NCBI GenBank assembly: GCA_942491735.1
Contig: CALOCN010000014.1
Location: 496,001-560,000 of the forward strand
DNA: 64,000 nt
Origin: CALOCN01 sp942491735
GTDB lineage: Bacteria > Eisenbacteria > RBG-16-71-46 > JABDJR01
Direction: 5' to 3'
This document shows positions 17,028 through 25,727 of this stretch, piece by piece (the first letter of the stretch is position 1; every line of letters begins with the position of its first letter). The translations under genes and the position numbers were made by a program. The notes beneath the pieces are model-generated. The model was not told the origin of the DNA. It ran no database searches and saw nothing but the letters and a program-made list of their open reading frames with translations.

Positions 17028-18275
17028 ATGGTTCACGTCACTTCCGAAGTAGGCCGCCTGCGGACGGTGCTCGTCCACGAGCCGGGTGCCGAAGTCGATC
17101 ACATGGTTCCGGACATGATGCAGGAGCTGCTCTTCGACGACGTCCTGTTCGGGGACCGGGCGCGCGAGGAACACGGCATTTTCCGGCGGGTCATGCAGCT
17201 CTTCCAGATCGAGACGGTGGAGATCCTGCGACTCCTGGAAGAGACGCTGGAGAACCCGGAAGCGCGCGAGTGGATCCTGGACACGGTGCTGGTCGAGCTC
17301 CCGCGCGCCGTGGCGGCCGAACTGGGCGAACTCCCGGCAGTGGAGTTGGCCGCCCGACTGACCGGGGGTATGCGGATGAAGAGCCAGGACGGGCTCTTCC
17401 AGGTTCCCCCGTTGGCCAACTGGTGTTTCCAGCGTGACCCGCAGGTCGTGCTGCACGACGGCGTGGTCTTCTGTGCCATGTCCTCACCGGCCCGGCATCT
17501 GGAGTCCTTCCTGGCCCGAGCCATCTTCCACTGGCATCCGGATCTGGCCGATGTTCCCGCGCTCCACGACCCGCTGCGTCCCACCAAGGGCTCGCTTTTC
17601 GTGGACTCCCGACGACCCCGTCTGGAAGGGGGCGACCTGGTTGTCCTGTCGAAGGACATCCTGGCCATCGGCGCCTCGGAGCGCACGGGGCGCAACGCCA
17701 TTCGCTCCCTCGCCCGCAGCCTGGCCCGCCGGGACGGCGCACCCCGCTGGCTCCTGGTGGTGGCCCTGCCCCGCAAGCGCGCCTACATGCACCTGGATAC
17801 GGTGTTCACCCTGGTCGACCGGGATGCCTGTCTGGTCCACGCCCCGGTCATGCTTCCGGGAGGGGCGGAACCGGCCCCGATTTCCGCGATCGATCTGCAC
17901 TCGACCCACCTGGAGCCGGTGCATTGCGAGGACCTCATCAGCGCGCTGAAGGAGCGGGGCATGGACGTGGAGCCGATTCCCTGTGGAGGGTCGGACGAGG
18001 TCTCACAGCAACGCGAACAGTGGACCGACGGAGCGAACGTCCTGGCGCTCGCTCCGGGGGTGGTGACGCTCTATGATCGCAATGTCCGTACCGCCCAGGA
18101 ACTCGCCGACCGCGGCTTCGCGGTGCTGGGAGCCGAGGACCTGCTCCTGGGGCGGGAGAAGGTCGATTTCGACAACCCCCGCCGGCTCTGCATTCTCATG
18201 CCCAGCAACGAGATTTCCCGGGCGCGTGGCGGCCCCCACTGTCTCACCCACCCACTGGTCAGGGACGACCTCTAG
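17028..18275 (+). CDS. Arginine deiminase family protein (ArcA-like)
   Basis: Protein of 415 aa likely to hydrolyse arginine to citrulline and ammonia. Guanidino-group modifying enzyme signatures are present: FQRDP (FTRDP in classical ArcA), LEGGDLVVLS (EGGD), HLDTVFTLVD (catalytic His and Asp), and the C-terminal nucleophile C405 in ARGGPHCLTHPL (usually GGGPRCMSMP). The N-terminus VGRLRTVLVHEPG is typical. Length matches ArcA (about 410). GGGAG precedes the ATG. No arcB, arcC or arginine/ornithine antiporter is nearby, so this is not a classical ADI energy operon. Related guanidine hydrolases remain possible. Confidence 0.88.
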   Translation: MVHVTSEVGRLRTVLVHEPGAEVDHMVPDMMQELLFDDVLFGDRAREEHGIFRRVMQLFQIETVEILRLLEETLENPEAREWILDTVLVELPRAVAAELGELPAVELAARLTGGMRMKSQDGLFQVPPLANWCFQRDPQVVLHDGVVFCAMSSPARHLESFLARAIFHWHPDLADVPALHDPLRPTKGSLFVDSRRPRLEGGDLVVLSKDILAIGASERTGRNAIRSLARSLARRDGAPRWLLVVALPRKRAYMHLDTVFTLVDRDACLVHAPVMLPGGAEPAPISAIDLHSTHLEPVHCEDLISALKERGMDVEPIPCGGSDEVSQQREQWTDGANVLALAPGVVTLYDRNVRTAQELADRGFAVLGAEDLLLGREKVDFDNPRRLCILMPSNEISRARGGPHCLTHPLVRDDL

Positions 18276-18277
18276 CC

Positions 18278-19060
18278 ATGCCGATCAACGTGTGGGCCTA
18301 TTTCAGTCCGGATTTCGCCAGCGCCAACGTCCCGTTCTGCAGCGACGGCAACTCGGCCACGGTTCCCCTTCCCCGGGGAACGTTGCGCTGGGACCGTACG
18401 CTGGCCTTCACCGCGATCGACGAACTGGTGAGCGGAGTGGCCGGTATTGTTGCTCCGGGCAGCGGGGGGCACGGGGAGCGCATCGAGCACCTGGGAGTCA
18501 TGGTGCACGGCGCCCCGGGAGGACTGCGCATCCTGCGCGGAGGGGAGGTGCTGAGCCAGACGCATCTCTCCACCTACGCCCACCACTTCCAGACCCTCAA
18601 CGGACACCTCAATCCCTCCAATCGCGGCCCGCGACCGGTCCTGATGTTCCTGTCCTGCGCCGCCGCCGCCCCCCCCGAGGGGACGGAGCTGATGTGCGGC
18701 ATTTCCATGTGGATGCCGCGAACGCGGGTGATCGGGTTCACCACCATTCTCACCTCGGATGCCATCACCCCGCGCGAGCTGGACGACGGGTCGATCTGTC
18801 TGCCCCCGGATCTGAGGGGCACCACCCAGGAGTACCACCGCGATCGCGACATTACCCAGCAGCACGGCGGTTGGACCCGGAGCGAGGCGCAGAACATGCC
18901 GGTCGCGTCCCCCCGCGCCTTCAACGCGCGCGAGTTCCGGGACGGCGAGCTCTACTGGGAGCCGGACACCAACGATGGGACGGGCCGCGAGGCGAGTCTC
19001 CAGCGGCCCTCGTTGAACCGTCGTACCTCGGGACGCGGAGCGACGGAACACCCGGTATGA
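18278..19060 (+). CDS. Uncharacterised protein with HG...SC pattern (possible CHAT/caspase-like fold)
   Basis: Protein of 260 aa, no signal peptide. Not confidently recognised. Residues 75-160 contain LGVMVHGAPGG and, about 60 residues later, LMFLSCAAAAPPEGTELM followed by TRVIGFTT. This His-Gly / Ser-Cys spacing after hydrophobic strands resembles the catalytic dyad of clan CD peptidases (CHAT, DUF4347, caspase-like). The C-terminal 60 residues are polar and probably disordered. It starts 2 bases after the arginine deiminase stop and ends 4 bases before the next start, so it belongs to that operon. Peptidase function is inference from motif spacing only. Confidence 0.65.
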   Translation: MPINVWAYFSPDFASANVPFCSDGNSATVPLPRGTLRWDRTLAFTAIDELVSGVAGIVAPGSGGHGERIEHLGVMVHGAPGGLRILRGGEVLSQTHLSTYAHHFQTLNGHLNPSNRGPRPVLMFLSCAAAAPPEGTELMCGISMWMPRTRVIGFTTILTSDAITPRELDDGSICLPPDLRGTTQEYHRDRDITQQHGGWTRSEAQNMPVASPRAFNAREFRDGELYWEPDTNDGTGREASLQRPSLNRRTSGRGATEHPV

Positions 19061-19064
19061 AGCC

Positions 19065-19847
19065 GTGACGCCGCCCGACCCCCGGTTGGCGCTGGCCCTG
19101 GAAGGCGTGCGGGATGCGGCGACCATCGCCATGACGGTGTACCGGGACCCCGGGTTGGCCTTCGAGGACAAGGCGGACGGGTCGCCGGTCACGGTAGCCG
19201 ACCGGGCCATCGAGACCCGGTTGCGCGAACGCATCGCCGAGGCCTTTCCGCAGGACGGCATCGTGGGGGAGGAGTTCGAGGACAAGACCGGGTCCAGCGG
19301 GTTCTCCTGGTACCTCGATCCCATCGACGGGACCAAGACCTTCATTCGCGGCGTCCCCCTGTGGGGGACCATGATCGGCATCACCCACGAGGAGCGTGTC
19401 GTTGCCGGTGTGGTGCACTTCCCGGCCCTGGGAGAGACGGTGTACGCCGGGCGGGGAAGCGGGGCGTGGTGGAAGGTGGGGGACGTCGTGCGTCCGGCGC
19501 GGGTCTCGGACCGGTCCACCCTGTCCAGCGCGACCTTTCTCCATACCTCGGAACCCGGGTTCGAGCGGGCCGGGGTCTCCGAGGCCTACTTCAGGCTCTC
19601 CGGAGCGGCCCGGGTCACCCGTTCCTGGGGGGACTGCTACGGCTATCTCCTCGTGGCCACCGGTCGGGCGGAGATCATGGTCGATCCACGTCTGAGTCCG
19701 TGGGACGCGGCGCCCCTGCCGGTGATCCTGGAAGAGGCGGGAGGACGATTCACGGATTGGACCGGGGAGGTCACCCTGCACGGCGGAAACGGGGTGGCCA
19801 CCAACGGCGTCCTCCACGAACTGGCCCTGGCCGGACTGCGCGGCTGA
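19065..19847 (+). CDS. Inositol monophosphatase family phosphatase (HisN-like)
   Basis: Protein of 260 aa of the Li+-sensitive, Mg2+-dependent phosphatase family. Metal-binding motifs are GEEFED, DPIDGTKTFIRG and WDAAPLPVILEEAGG; SPVTVADRAIE lies in the N-terminal part. The GVPLWGTMIG and SWGDCYGY segments match histidinol-phosphatase (HisN)-type members better than generic SuhB, but no his genes are nearby. The start is a GTG 4 bases after the previous stop. Length is normal for the family. Confidence 0.85.
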   Translation: MTPPDPRLALALEGVRDAATIAMTVYRDPGLAFEDKADGSPVTVADRAIETRLRERIAEAFPQDGIVGEEFEDKTGSSGFSWYLDPIDGTKTFIRGVPLWGTMIGITHEERVVAGVVHFPALGETVYAGRGSGAWWKVGDVVRPARVSDRSTLSSATFLHTSEPGFERAGVSEAYFRLSGAARVTRSWGDCYGYLLVATGRAEIMVDPRLSPWDAAPLPVILEEAGGRFTDWTGEVTLHGGNGVATNGVLHELALAGLRG

Positions 19848-19863
19848 TCCCGGGCCGGTCGCC

Positions 19864-19869
19864 TATACT
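19864..19869 (+). promoter_or_regulatory. TATACT -10 element placed for near-leaderless pheA transcription
   Basis: TATACT ends 6 bases before the pheA ATG, so transcription would begin at or next to the start codon. No Shine-Dalgarno sequence is visible before this ATG, which fits a leaderless message. A -35 box is not obvious. Confidence 0.3.
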
Positions 19870-19875
19870 GCCCCT

Positions 19876-21048
19876 ATGAGCGAACCCGACTCGACCCCCC
19901 CCGACATGCCCTCGGTCCGCGAGTCCATCGAGGCCATCGACGACGAGCTCCTGGGAGTGCTCAAGCGTCGCATGGATCTGGTGGAGCGGATCGCCGAGGC
20001 CAAGCTGGATTCGGCCTGGCCGTTTCGCGACCCCCAACGGGAAGAGCAGGTGCTGGCCCGGGTGCGGCGGATGGCGGTGGATCACGGTCTCGATGCCCAC
20101 GGGGTGGAACGGTTCTATCGACAGATCATGGAGATGTCGATCGCCCATCAGCAGCATCACATCCACAACCTCGCCACCGTCCCGTTGCGGGTGCACTATC
20201 AGGGTGTGGAGGGTTCCTACACCCACCTCACCGCGCAGCGTCGCTACGCGCATCGCGAGGGGGGCGTGCTGCTTACCGGGTGCCGCACCTTCCGCGAGGT
20301 GGCCGCCGCGGTCATCGACGGGTCCGCCGACGTGGGGTTGCTCCCCATCGAGAACACCACCGCCGGCAGCATCAACGACACCTACGACCTGCTCGGGGAA
20401 GGCGGCATCACCATCAACGCCGAGGTGGTGAGCCACATCGAGCACTGCCTGCTCGCGCTGCCCGGGACCCGGGTCGAGGACCTGCGGGTGGTGCTCTCGC
20501 ATCCGCAGGCCATCATGCAATGCGAGGTCTTCTGGCGGACCGTGCCCTGGATTCGACCCACCGCGGAGTTCGATACCGCGGGCGCGGCCCGCAAGGTCCA
20601 GGCCACCGGCGATCCCACCCTGGGTGCGGTGGCCAGCGCCTCGGCGGCCACCCTGTTTGGTCTGGAGATCGTGCGGGAAGGGATCCAGACCCAGCAGGGG
20701 AACTACACCCGGTTCGTGGAAGTGGCACGGGAGCCGGTTCCCTGTCCGGCCGACGTTCCCTGCAAGACGTCGCTCCTGATCGAACTCGCCCACGAGCCGG
20801 GCGCGTTGGGCGAGGTGCTGCGTGGATTCGGCGAGCGGGGGGTGAACCTGACCAAGCTGGAGTCGCGACCCGTGCTGGGCTCGGCCTGGACGTACCGGTT
20901 CTACCTGGACCTCGAGGGGCATGCCGCCTCCTCCCAGGTGACCGAGGCCCTCGCCGCCATCGGGCCGTCGGTGCGGGAAACGCGGATCCTGGGAACCTAC
21001 CCCCGCGCCGGGGAAGCGGGGCGTCTCTCCCCGGAGAAGCCGGCCTGA
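19876..21048 (+). CDS. pheA: Bifunctional chorismate mutase / prephenate dehydratase (P-protein)
   Basis: Enzyme of 390 aa that makes phenylpyruvate from chorismate for phenylalanine synthesis. N-terminal AroQ chorismate mutase (about 12-95; SIEAIDDELLGVLKRRMDLVERIAEAK), prephenate dehydratase domain (about 100-280; VHYQGVEGSYTH, LPIENTTAGSINDTYDLL, GAVASASAA, NYTRFVEV) and C-terminal ACT domain (about 295-375; PGALGEVLRGFGERGVNLTKLESRP). The ESRP motif binds Phe for feedback inhibition. The length is typical for fused P-proteins. Confidence 0.96.
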   Translation: MSEPDSTPPDMPSVRESIEAIDDELLGVLKRRMDLVERIAEAKLDSAWPFRDPQREEQVLARVRRMAVDHGLDAHGVERFYRQIMEMSIAHQQHHIHNLATVPLRVHYQGVEGSYTHLTAQRRYAHREGGVLLTGCRTFREVAAAVIDGSADVGLLPIENTTAGSINDTYDLLGEGGITINAEVVSHIEHCLLALPGTRVEDLRVVLSHPQAIMQCEVFWRTVPWIRPTAEFDTAGAARKVQATGDPTLGAVASASAATLFGLEIVREGIQTQQGNYTRFVEVAREPVPCPADVPCKTSLLIELAHEPGALGEVLRGFGERGVNLTKLESRPVLGSAWTYRFYLDLEGHAASSQVTEALAAIGPSVRETRILGTYPRAGEAGRLSPEKPA

Positions 21049-21055
21049 TCCCGTA

Positions 21056-21733
21056 TCACTTCCAGGACGAGATGGCCTCGAGCGGTTCCTTGGTGATGTC
21101 CGGCACCACCGCTCCCTCTTCCGGGTAACCGACCGGAATCAACAGGTACGGCTTGTGGTTCGGGGGAGCCTCGAGGATCCTGGCCAGGAATCCCATGGGA
21201 CTCGGGGTGTGGGTCAGGGTGGCCAGACCCGCCATGTGCAGCGCGGCGAGCAGGAACCCGGTGGCGATCCCCACCGATTCGCTCACGTAGTAGTGCTTTG
21301 TCTTGCGCTGGGTTCCGTCCGGTTCCTCGGTGAGCCCGTAGTCGATGCGGAAGACCACGATCAGGTACGGAGCGGTCTCGAGAAACGGTTTATGGTCGTC
21401 CGTACCGAGGCGGGCGAGGTGCTCCAACCACTCCGGGGGGAAACGGCGCTGGTAGTTCTCCCGCTCCTCGGCCTCCGCCGCTTCGCGGATCCGGCGCTTG
21501 ATCTCCGGATCGCTCACCACGGTGAAGTGCCACGGCTGGAGGTTGGCACCCGACGGCGCCCGTCCGGCCACGCGGATGGCTTCCTCGATCAGCTCCCGGG
21601 GGACCGGGTCGGGGGAGAACTCGCGAATGGTGCGTCGGCGCTCCATCCAGTTCGAGAAGGCACGCAGGCGACCCACCTGTTCCGACTCGGGGAGACGGGT
21701 GGTATCGACGGGATGGAACACGTAGCGGGACAT
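21056..21733 (-). CDS. Nitroreductase family flavoprotein
   Basis: Protein of 225 aa predicted to bind FMN and use NAD(P)H. The N-terminal RRTIREFSPDPVPRELIEEAIRVAGRAPSGANLQPWHF is the family signature for FMN phosphate binding, and the C-terminal half carries the ESVGIATGFLLAALHMAGLATL helix and the closing LIPVGYP. This pattern is close to the BluB/iodotyrosine-deiodinase-like branch, but the substrate cannot be assigned. It converges on pheA with a 7-base gap. Confidence 0.88.
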   Translation of the reverse strand: MSRYVFHPVDTTRLPESEQVGRLRAFSNWMERRRTIREFSPDPVPRELIEEAIRVAGRAPSGANLQPWHFTVVSDPEIKRRIREAAEAEERENYQRRFPPEWLEHLARLGTDDHKPFLETAPYLIVVFRIDYGLTEEPDGTQRKTKHYYVSESVGIATGFLLAALHMAGLATLTHTPSPMGFLARILEAPPNHKPYLLIPVGYPEEGAVVPDITKEPLEAISSWK

Positions 21734-21849
21734 GGGGCTTGGCTCTCCTTGGGGCGGGTTTGACGCCGGTCAGCATAGCGCACGGGGGCGCACGGGCGCC
21801 CCGGTTGCCTGTGCTAGGATCGCTTCACCTCGCGCCCAAAGGAAACACC

Positions 21850-23526
21850 ATGGCATTGAACGTTGTTCGCCGTCTTGCCCCGGCCATGCTTCTTCTCCTT
21901 GCCGCGCTGGGAATTCCCTCCTGCGCCGTCGATGAGGCGCCGGCGGATTTTGTCTGGTTGATCGGGGCCGAGCCCGAGACGTTGGATCCGGCGTTGTTGT
22001 CGGGTCAGCCCGGGGGGCGGGTGGCGCGCAACGTCTTCGAGGGGCTGGTCTACAACAGCGAGGAGGACCTCAGTCCGCAGCCGGGCATGGCCACCCACTG
22101 GGAGCTCAGCGAGGACGGACTGGTCTACACGTTCCACCTGCGGGAAGCGACCTGGTCGGATGGGGCGCCGGTGACCGCCCACGACTTCGAGTTCTCCTGG
22201 AAACGGACCCTGGACCCCCTCGTCGCCTCCAAGTACGCCAACATGCTCTATCCCCTGGAAGGAGCCGAGGCCTACAACTCGGGCGAGACGACCGACCCGG
22301 GTACGGTCGGGGTCCGCGCCCTCGACGACCGGACCCTGGAAGTCCGGATGCATTCCCCCTGCGGTTACTTCCTGGATCTCTGCTGTTTCTACACCCTGCT
22401 CCCCACGCCGCAGCATGTGGTCGAGAAGTACGGCGAGAACTGGATCAAGCCGGAGTACATCGCCACCAACGGGCCCTTCGAACTCGAGGAGTGGCTGCTC
22501 AATCGCCGCATTCGTCTGAGGAAGTTCGAGGGCTACTGGAACGCGGAGAACGTCGCCCTGGATGTGGTGGACTGCGTTCCCTCGGACAACATCAACGCGA
22601 ACTTCAATCTCTACATGAGCGGGGTGGCCGACTGGGGGGATGCCTCCTCGGTGCCCAACTACGTGATTCCGGAGCTCATGAAGCGGGGGGACTTCCACGT
22701 TTCCCCGTACCTCGCCACCTACTTCTACCGGTTCAACGTCAACCGGCCCCCCCTGGACGATGTGCGGGTGCGCAAGGCGCTTTTTCTTGCCACAAACCGG
22801 CAGGACATCGTGCAGTACGTGACCAAAGCGGGCGAAGTGGTCTCGCACAGCCTGGTCCCGCCGGGGCTTCCCGGGTATACCGAAGCGAGGCTGCCCGAGC
22901 GGAACGTGGAGGAAGCGCGTCGCCTCATGGCCGAGGCGGGGTATCCCGACGGCAAGAACTGGCCGAAGGTTGAGCTGCTGTTCAACACCTCGGAGAGCCA
23001 CAAGCAGATCGCCGAGGTGGTCCAGCAGCAGTGGAAAGAGGCGCTGGGGATCCACGTGGACCTGGTCAACCAGGAGTGGAAGGTCTATCTCGCCACCACC
23101 CTGGCCGAGGACTACTGGGTGGCCCGGGGAAGCTGGATCGGGGACTACCTGGACCCCAATACCTTCCTCGACATGTGGACCAGCACCAACGGAAACAACC
23201 GGACCGGTTTCAGCGATCCCGGTTACGACGCGCTCATCAACCAGGCTGCCCGCACCCTGGACGTGGCCGAGCGGATGGAGCTGCTGCGCCAGGCCGAGGA
23301 GTGGGTTCTCAACAAGGAGATGATCATTCTCCCGTTCTACACCTACGTGGTGAAGAACCTGTATGACCCACGGGACTTCTCCGGGCTCAAGCCCAACCTG
23401 ATCAACATCGTCAACCTGCGCGCGGTCAAGCCGCTGCGGGGGCATCGGGGGACCCCCCGGGACAAGGTGCTGCCCAGGGACGCGATGGCCTCGACCGCGG
23501 TTGTCGGCGAAGGACGATCCGAGTAG
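21850..23526 (+). CDS. oppA: Oligopeptide ABC transporter substrate-binding lipoprotein (OppA-like)
   Basis: Lipoprotein of 558 aa in the SBP_bac_5 family. Lipobox GIPSC (Cys about 22), then the start of lobe 1, GAEPETLDPALLSGQPGGRVARNVFEGLV, and the family landmarks YTFHLREATWSDGAPVTAHDFEFSWKR, FRFNV-like YRFNVNRPPLDDVRVRKAL and the C-terminal WVLNKEMIILPFYTY. It binds peptides or similar ligands outside the membrane and passes them to the two permeases encoded next. It starts a three-gene operon; no ATPase gene follows. Confidence 0.92.
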   Translation: MALNVVRRLAPAMLLLLAALGIPSCAVDEAPADFVWLIGAEPETLDPALLSGQPGGRVARNVFEGLVYNSEEDLSPQPGMATHWELSEDGLVYTFHLREATWSDGAPVTAHDFEFSWKRTLDPLVASKYANMLYPLEGAEAYNSGETTDPGTVGVRALDDRTLEVRMHSPCGYFLDLCCFYTLLPTPQHVVEKYGENWIKPEYIATNGPFELEEWLLNRRIRLRKFEGYWNAENVALDVVDCVPSDNINANFNLYMSGVADWGDASSVPNYVIPELMKRGDFHVSPYLATYFYRFNVNRPPLDDVRVRKALFLATNRQDIVQYVTKAGEVVSHSLVPPGLPGYTEARLPERNVEEARRLMAEAGYPDGKNWPKVELLFNTSESHKQIAEVVQQQWKEALGIHVDLVNQEWKVYLATTLAEDYWVARGSWIGDYLDPNTFLDMWTSTNGNNRTGFSDPGYDALINQAARTLDVAERMELLRQAEEWVLNKEMIILPFYTYVVKNLYDPRDFSGLKPNLINIVNLRAVKPLRGHRGTPRDKVLPRDAMASTAVVGEGRSE

Positions 23527-23539
23527 TCTTGCCGATCCC

Positions 23540-24457
23540 ATGCTGACCTTCATCGCGAGACGGCTGCTCTCCACCATTCCGCTGCTGTTCGCCATCCTCT
23601 TTTTCAGCTTCATCTTCATGCGATCGGCCCCGGGGGGGCCGTTCGATTCCGAGCGGAGTCTGCCGCCGGCGATCGAGGCCAATCTCCAGGCCAAGTACCA
23701 CCTCGACGAGCCCATGCTGCAGCAGTTCGGACGCTACCTGGGCGGGTTGCTGCAGGGGGACATGGGACCCTCGTTCAAGTACCAGGCGCGATCGGTCAAC
23801 GAGATCATCGCCCAGTCGCTGCCGGTCAGCCTCACCCTCGGTTCGCTGGCCTTGGCCATTGCCCTGCTCATCGGGATTCCGACCGGGGTGTTCGGGGCGA
23901 TCTATCACAACCAGTCCCGTGACTACCTCCTCATGAGCTTCTCCCTGCTGGGGATCAGCATCCCAAACTTCGTGCTGGGACCCATCCTCATCATCGTGTT
24001 CAGCTTCGGTCTGGGCTGGTTCCCGGCCGGTGGGTGGGGAACCATTCAGCAGGTCATTCTTCCCGCGATCACCCTGGGGGCGATCCGCGCCGCCTACGTG
24101 GCGCGTCTATCCCGCGCCGGCATGCTGGAGGTGATCCGTCAGGACTACATCCGTACCGCCCGGGCCAAGGGGCTTCGGGAGCGGGTGGTGGTGGCCAAGC
24201 ACGCGCTTCGCGTGGCCATCCTCCCCGTGGTCAGCTATCTGGGCCCGGCCACGGCGAGCATCCTGGTCGGTTCGGTGGTGGTGGAGCGGATCTTCAATAT
24301 CCCCGGACTGGGTACGTTTTTCGTGAACTCGGCATTGAACCGCGATTACACCCTGGCCATGGGGACGGTGCTGCTCTACAGCGGGCTTCTCATCAGCCTC
24401 AACTTCCTCGTCGACATCCTGTACTCCATCCTGGATCCGCGGGTGGAGCTCTCGTGA
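23540..24457 (+). CDS. oppB: Oligopeptide ABC transporter permease (OppB-like)
   Basis: Membrane protein of 305 aa with six helices. Typical OppB/DppB features: N-terminal MLTFIARRLLSTIPLLFAI, FDSERSLPPAIEANL loop, and the EAA loop around YIRTARAKGLRERVVVAKHALR that contacts the ATPase. The ATG at 23540 is 13 bases after the oppA stop. Its TGA overlaps the oppC GTG start as GTGA. The partner ATPases must be encoded elsewhere. Confidence 0.94.
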   Translation: MLTFIARRLLSTIPLLFAILFFSFIFMRSAPGGPFDSERSLPPAIEANLQAKYHLDEPMLQQFGRYLGGLLQGDMGPSFKYQARSVNEIIAQSLPVSLTLGSLALAIALLIGIPTGVFGAIYHNQSRDYLLMSFSLLGISIPNFVLGPILIIVFSFGLGWFPAGGWGTIQQVILPAITLGAIRAAYVARLSRAGMLEVIRQDYIRTARAKGLRERVVVAKHALRVAILPVVSYLGPATASILVGSVVVERIFNIPGLGTFFVNSALNRDYTLAMGTVLLYSGLLISLNFLVDILYSILDPRVELS

Positions 24458-25350
24458 CCGATCCCAAGCTTCCCTCGGTTGCACAGCCGGTAGTCGGGGT
24501 GGGCTACTGGAGAGACGCCTGGCGGCGGTTGCGCAAGAGCCGCATGGCGTTGATCGGCGGCGTGGTGCTTCTGGTGATCACCTTTGGTGCGCTCTTCGCA
24601 CCCGTGCTCACACCGTACGACAACGAGCAGCAGAACCTGGAGAATCAGCTCCAGGGGCCCTCGTGGAGTCATCCGTTCGGGACCGATCTGGCCGGCCGGG
24701 ACCTGTTGACCCGCGTGCTCTACGGAGGTCGCCTCTCGCTTGCGGTGGGTATCCTGGCCACAATGGTCAGCCTGATCATCGGCGTGACCTGGGGCGCGGT
24801 GGCCGGGTTTCGGGGAGGCAGCGTCGACAACGCGATGATGCGGTTTGTCGACATGCTCTACAGCCTGCCCTTCATGTTCTTCGTCATCCTGCTCGTGGCC
24901 TACTTCGGGCGGAACCTGCTGTTGCTGTTCCTCGCCCTGGGCGCGGTGCAGTGGTTGACCATGAGTCGCATCGTGCGTGGACAGATGATCCAGTTGCGGG
25001 AGCAGGAGTTCGTCCAGGCCTCACGCGCCCTGGGGGCTTCCAACGGACGCATCATCTTCCGTCACCTGATTCCCAACCTTCTCGGCCCCATCATCGTCTA
25101 CGCGACGCTCACCGTTCCCGCGGTCATGCTGGAAGAGGCGTTCCTATCCTTCCTGGGGTTGGGGGTGCAGCCGCCCAATTCGTCCTGGGGGCTCCTGGCG
25201 GCCGAGGGGGCCAGCACCATCAACGCCGTGGCCACCGCGCCGTGGCTCATCGTGTTTCCCGGGGTGGCCCTGGGGTTGACCCTGTTCTCGCTGAATTTCC
25301 TGGGAGACGGGTTGCGGGACGCCTTGGACCCGCGCGACAAGAACCGCTAG
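24454..25350 (+). CDS. oppC: Oligopeptide ABC transporter permease (OppC-like)
   Basis: Membrane protein of 298 aa. N-terminal OppC_N segment (WRDAWRRLRKSRMALIGGVVLLVITFGALFAP), GTDLAGRDLLTRVLYGGRLSLAVG, then the EAA loop QASRALGASNGRIIFRHLIPN and the C-terminal FLGDGLRDALDPR typical of the family. The GTG start at 24454 overlaps the oppB stop. It ends convergently with the STAS gene; the two stop codons are read from one CTAG. Confidence 0.94.
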   Translation: MTDPKLPSVAQPVVGVGYWRDAWRRLRKSRMALIGGVVLLVITFGALFAPVLTPYDNEQQNLENQLQGPSWSHPFGTDLAGRDLLTRVLYGGRLSLAVGILATMVSLIIGVTWGAVAGFRGGSVDNAMMRFVDMLYSLPFMFFVILLVAYFGRNLLLLFLALGAVQWLTMSRIVRGQMIQLREQEFVQASRALGASNGRIIFRHLIPNLLGPIIVYATLTVPAVMLEEAFLSFLGLGVQPPNSSWGLLAAEGASTINAVATAPWLIVFPGVALGLTLFSLNFLGDGLRDALDPRDKNR

Positions 25351-25727
25351 GCGGCGCGCGCGGCCATCTCGCGCACCGCGTCGTCCTCGCTGGGTAGCGG
25401 GGCGAGTGCCCCGCCGGCGCCCGAGAGCATGAGGATGTCCGAAACGGTCCTGGAGGGATCGACCAGCCTGAGCCACCCGCCGCGGCGATCCTGGAGGTTG
25501 GACTGTTCCAGGAGGATGCCTACCCCTTCCGCGCTCAGGTACTCCAGTTCGTGGAGGTTGACCACCACGTAGGGGGACCGCTCCGCCGCGGCCCCGAGAC
25601 GCTCCCGGAACTCGGCCTGGGTGCAACCGGCCACCGCTCCCCGCAGACGCAGGATGGAGACCTCGGTCCCGTTCTCGACGTGGAGGCGGGCAATGGAAAT
25701 CAAGTGCGCGGGGTCATGCTGCTTCAC
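25347..25727 (-). CDS. STAS-domain anti-sigma factor antagonist
   Basis: Cytoplasmic protein of 126 aa with one STAS domain: VSILRLRGAVAGCTQAEFRERL, YVVVNLHELEYLSAEGVGILLEQ and GGWLRLVDPS. The Ser in EYLSAEGV occupies the phosphorylated position of SpoIIAA/RsbV proteins (usually MDSxGL), so it could be a phosphorylation switch. It overlaps by 14 bases the upstream ATPase gene, giving an RsbW-RsbV-like partner-switch pair. No sigma factor gene is adjacent. Confidence 0.85.
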   Translation of the reverse strand: MKQHDPAHLISIARLHVENGTEVSILRLRGAVAGCTQAEFRERLGAAAERSPYVVVNLHELEYLSAEGVGILLEQSNLQDRRGGWLRLVDPSRTVSDILMLSGAGGALAPLPSEDDAVREMAARAA

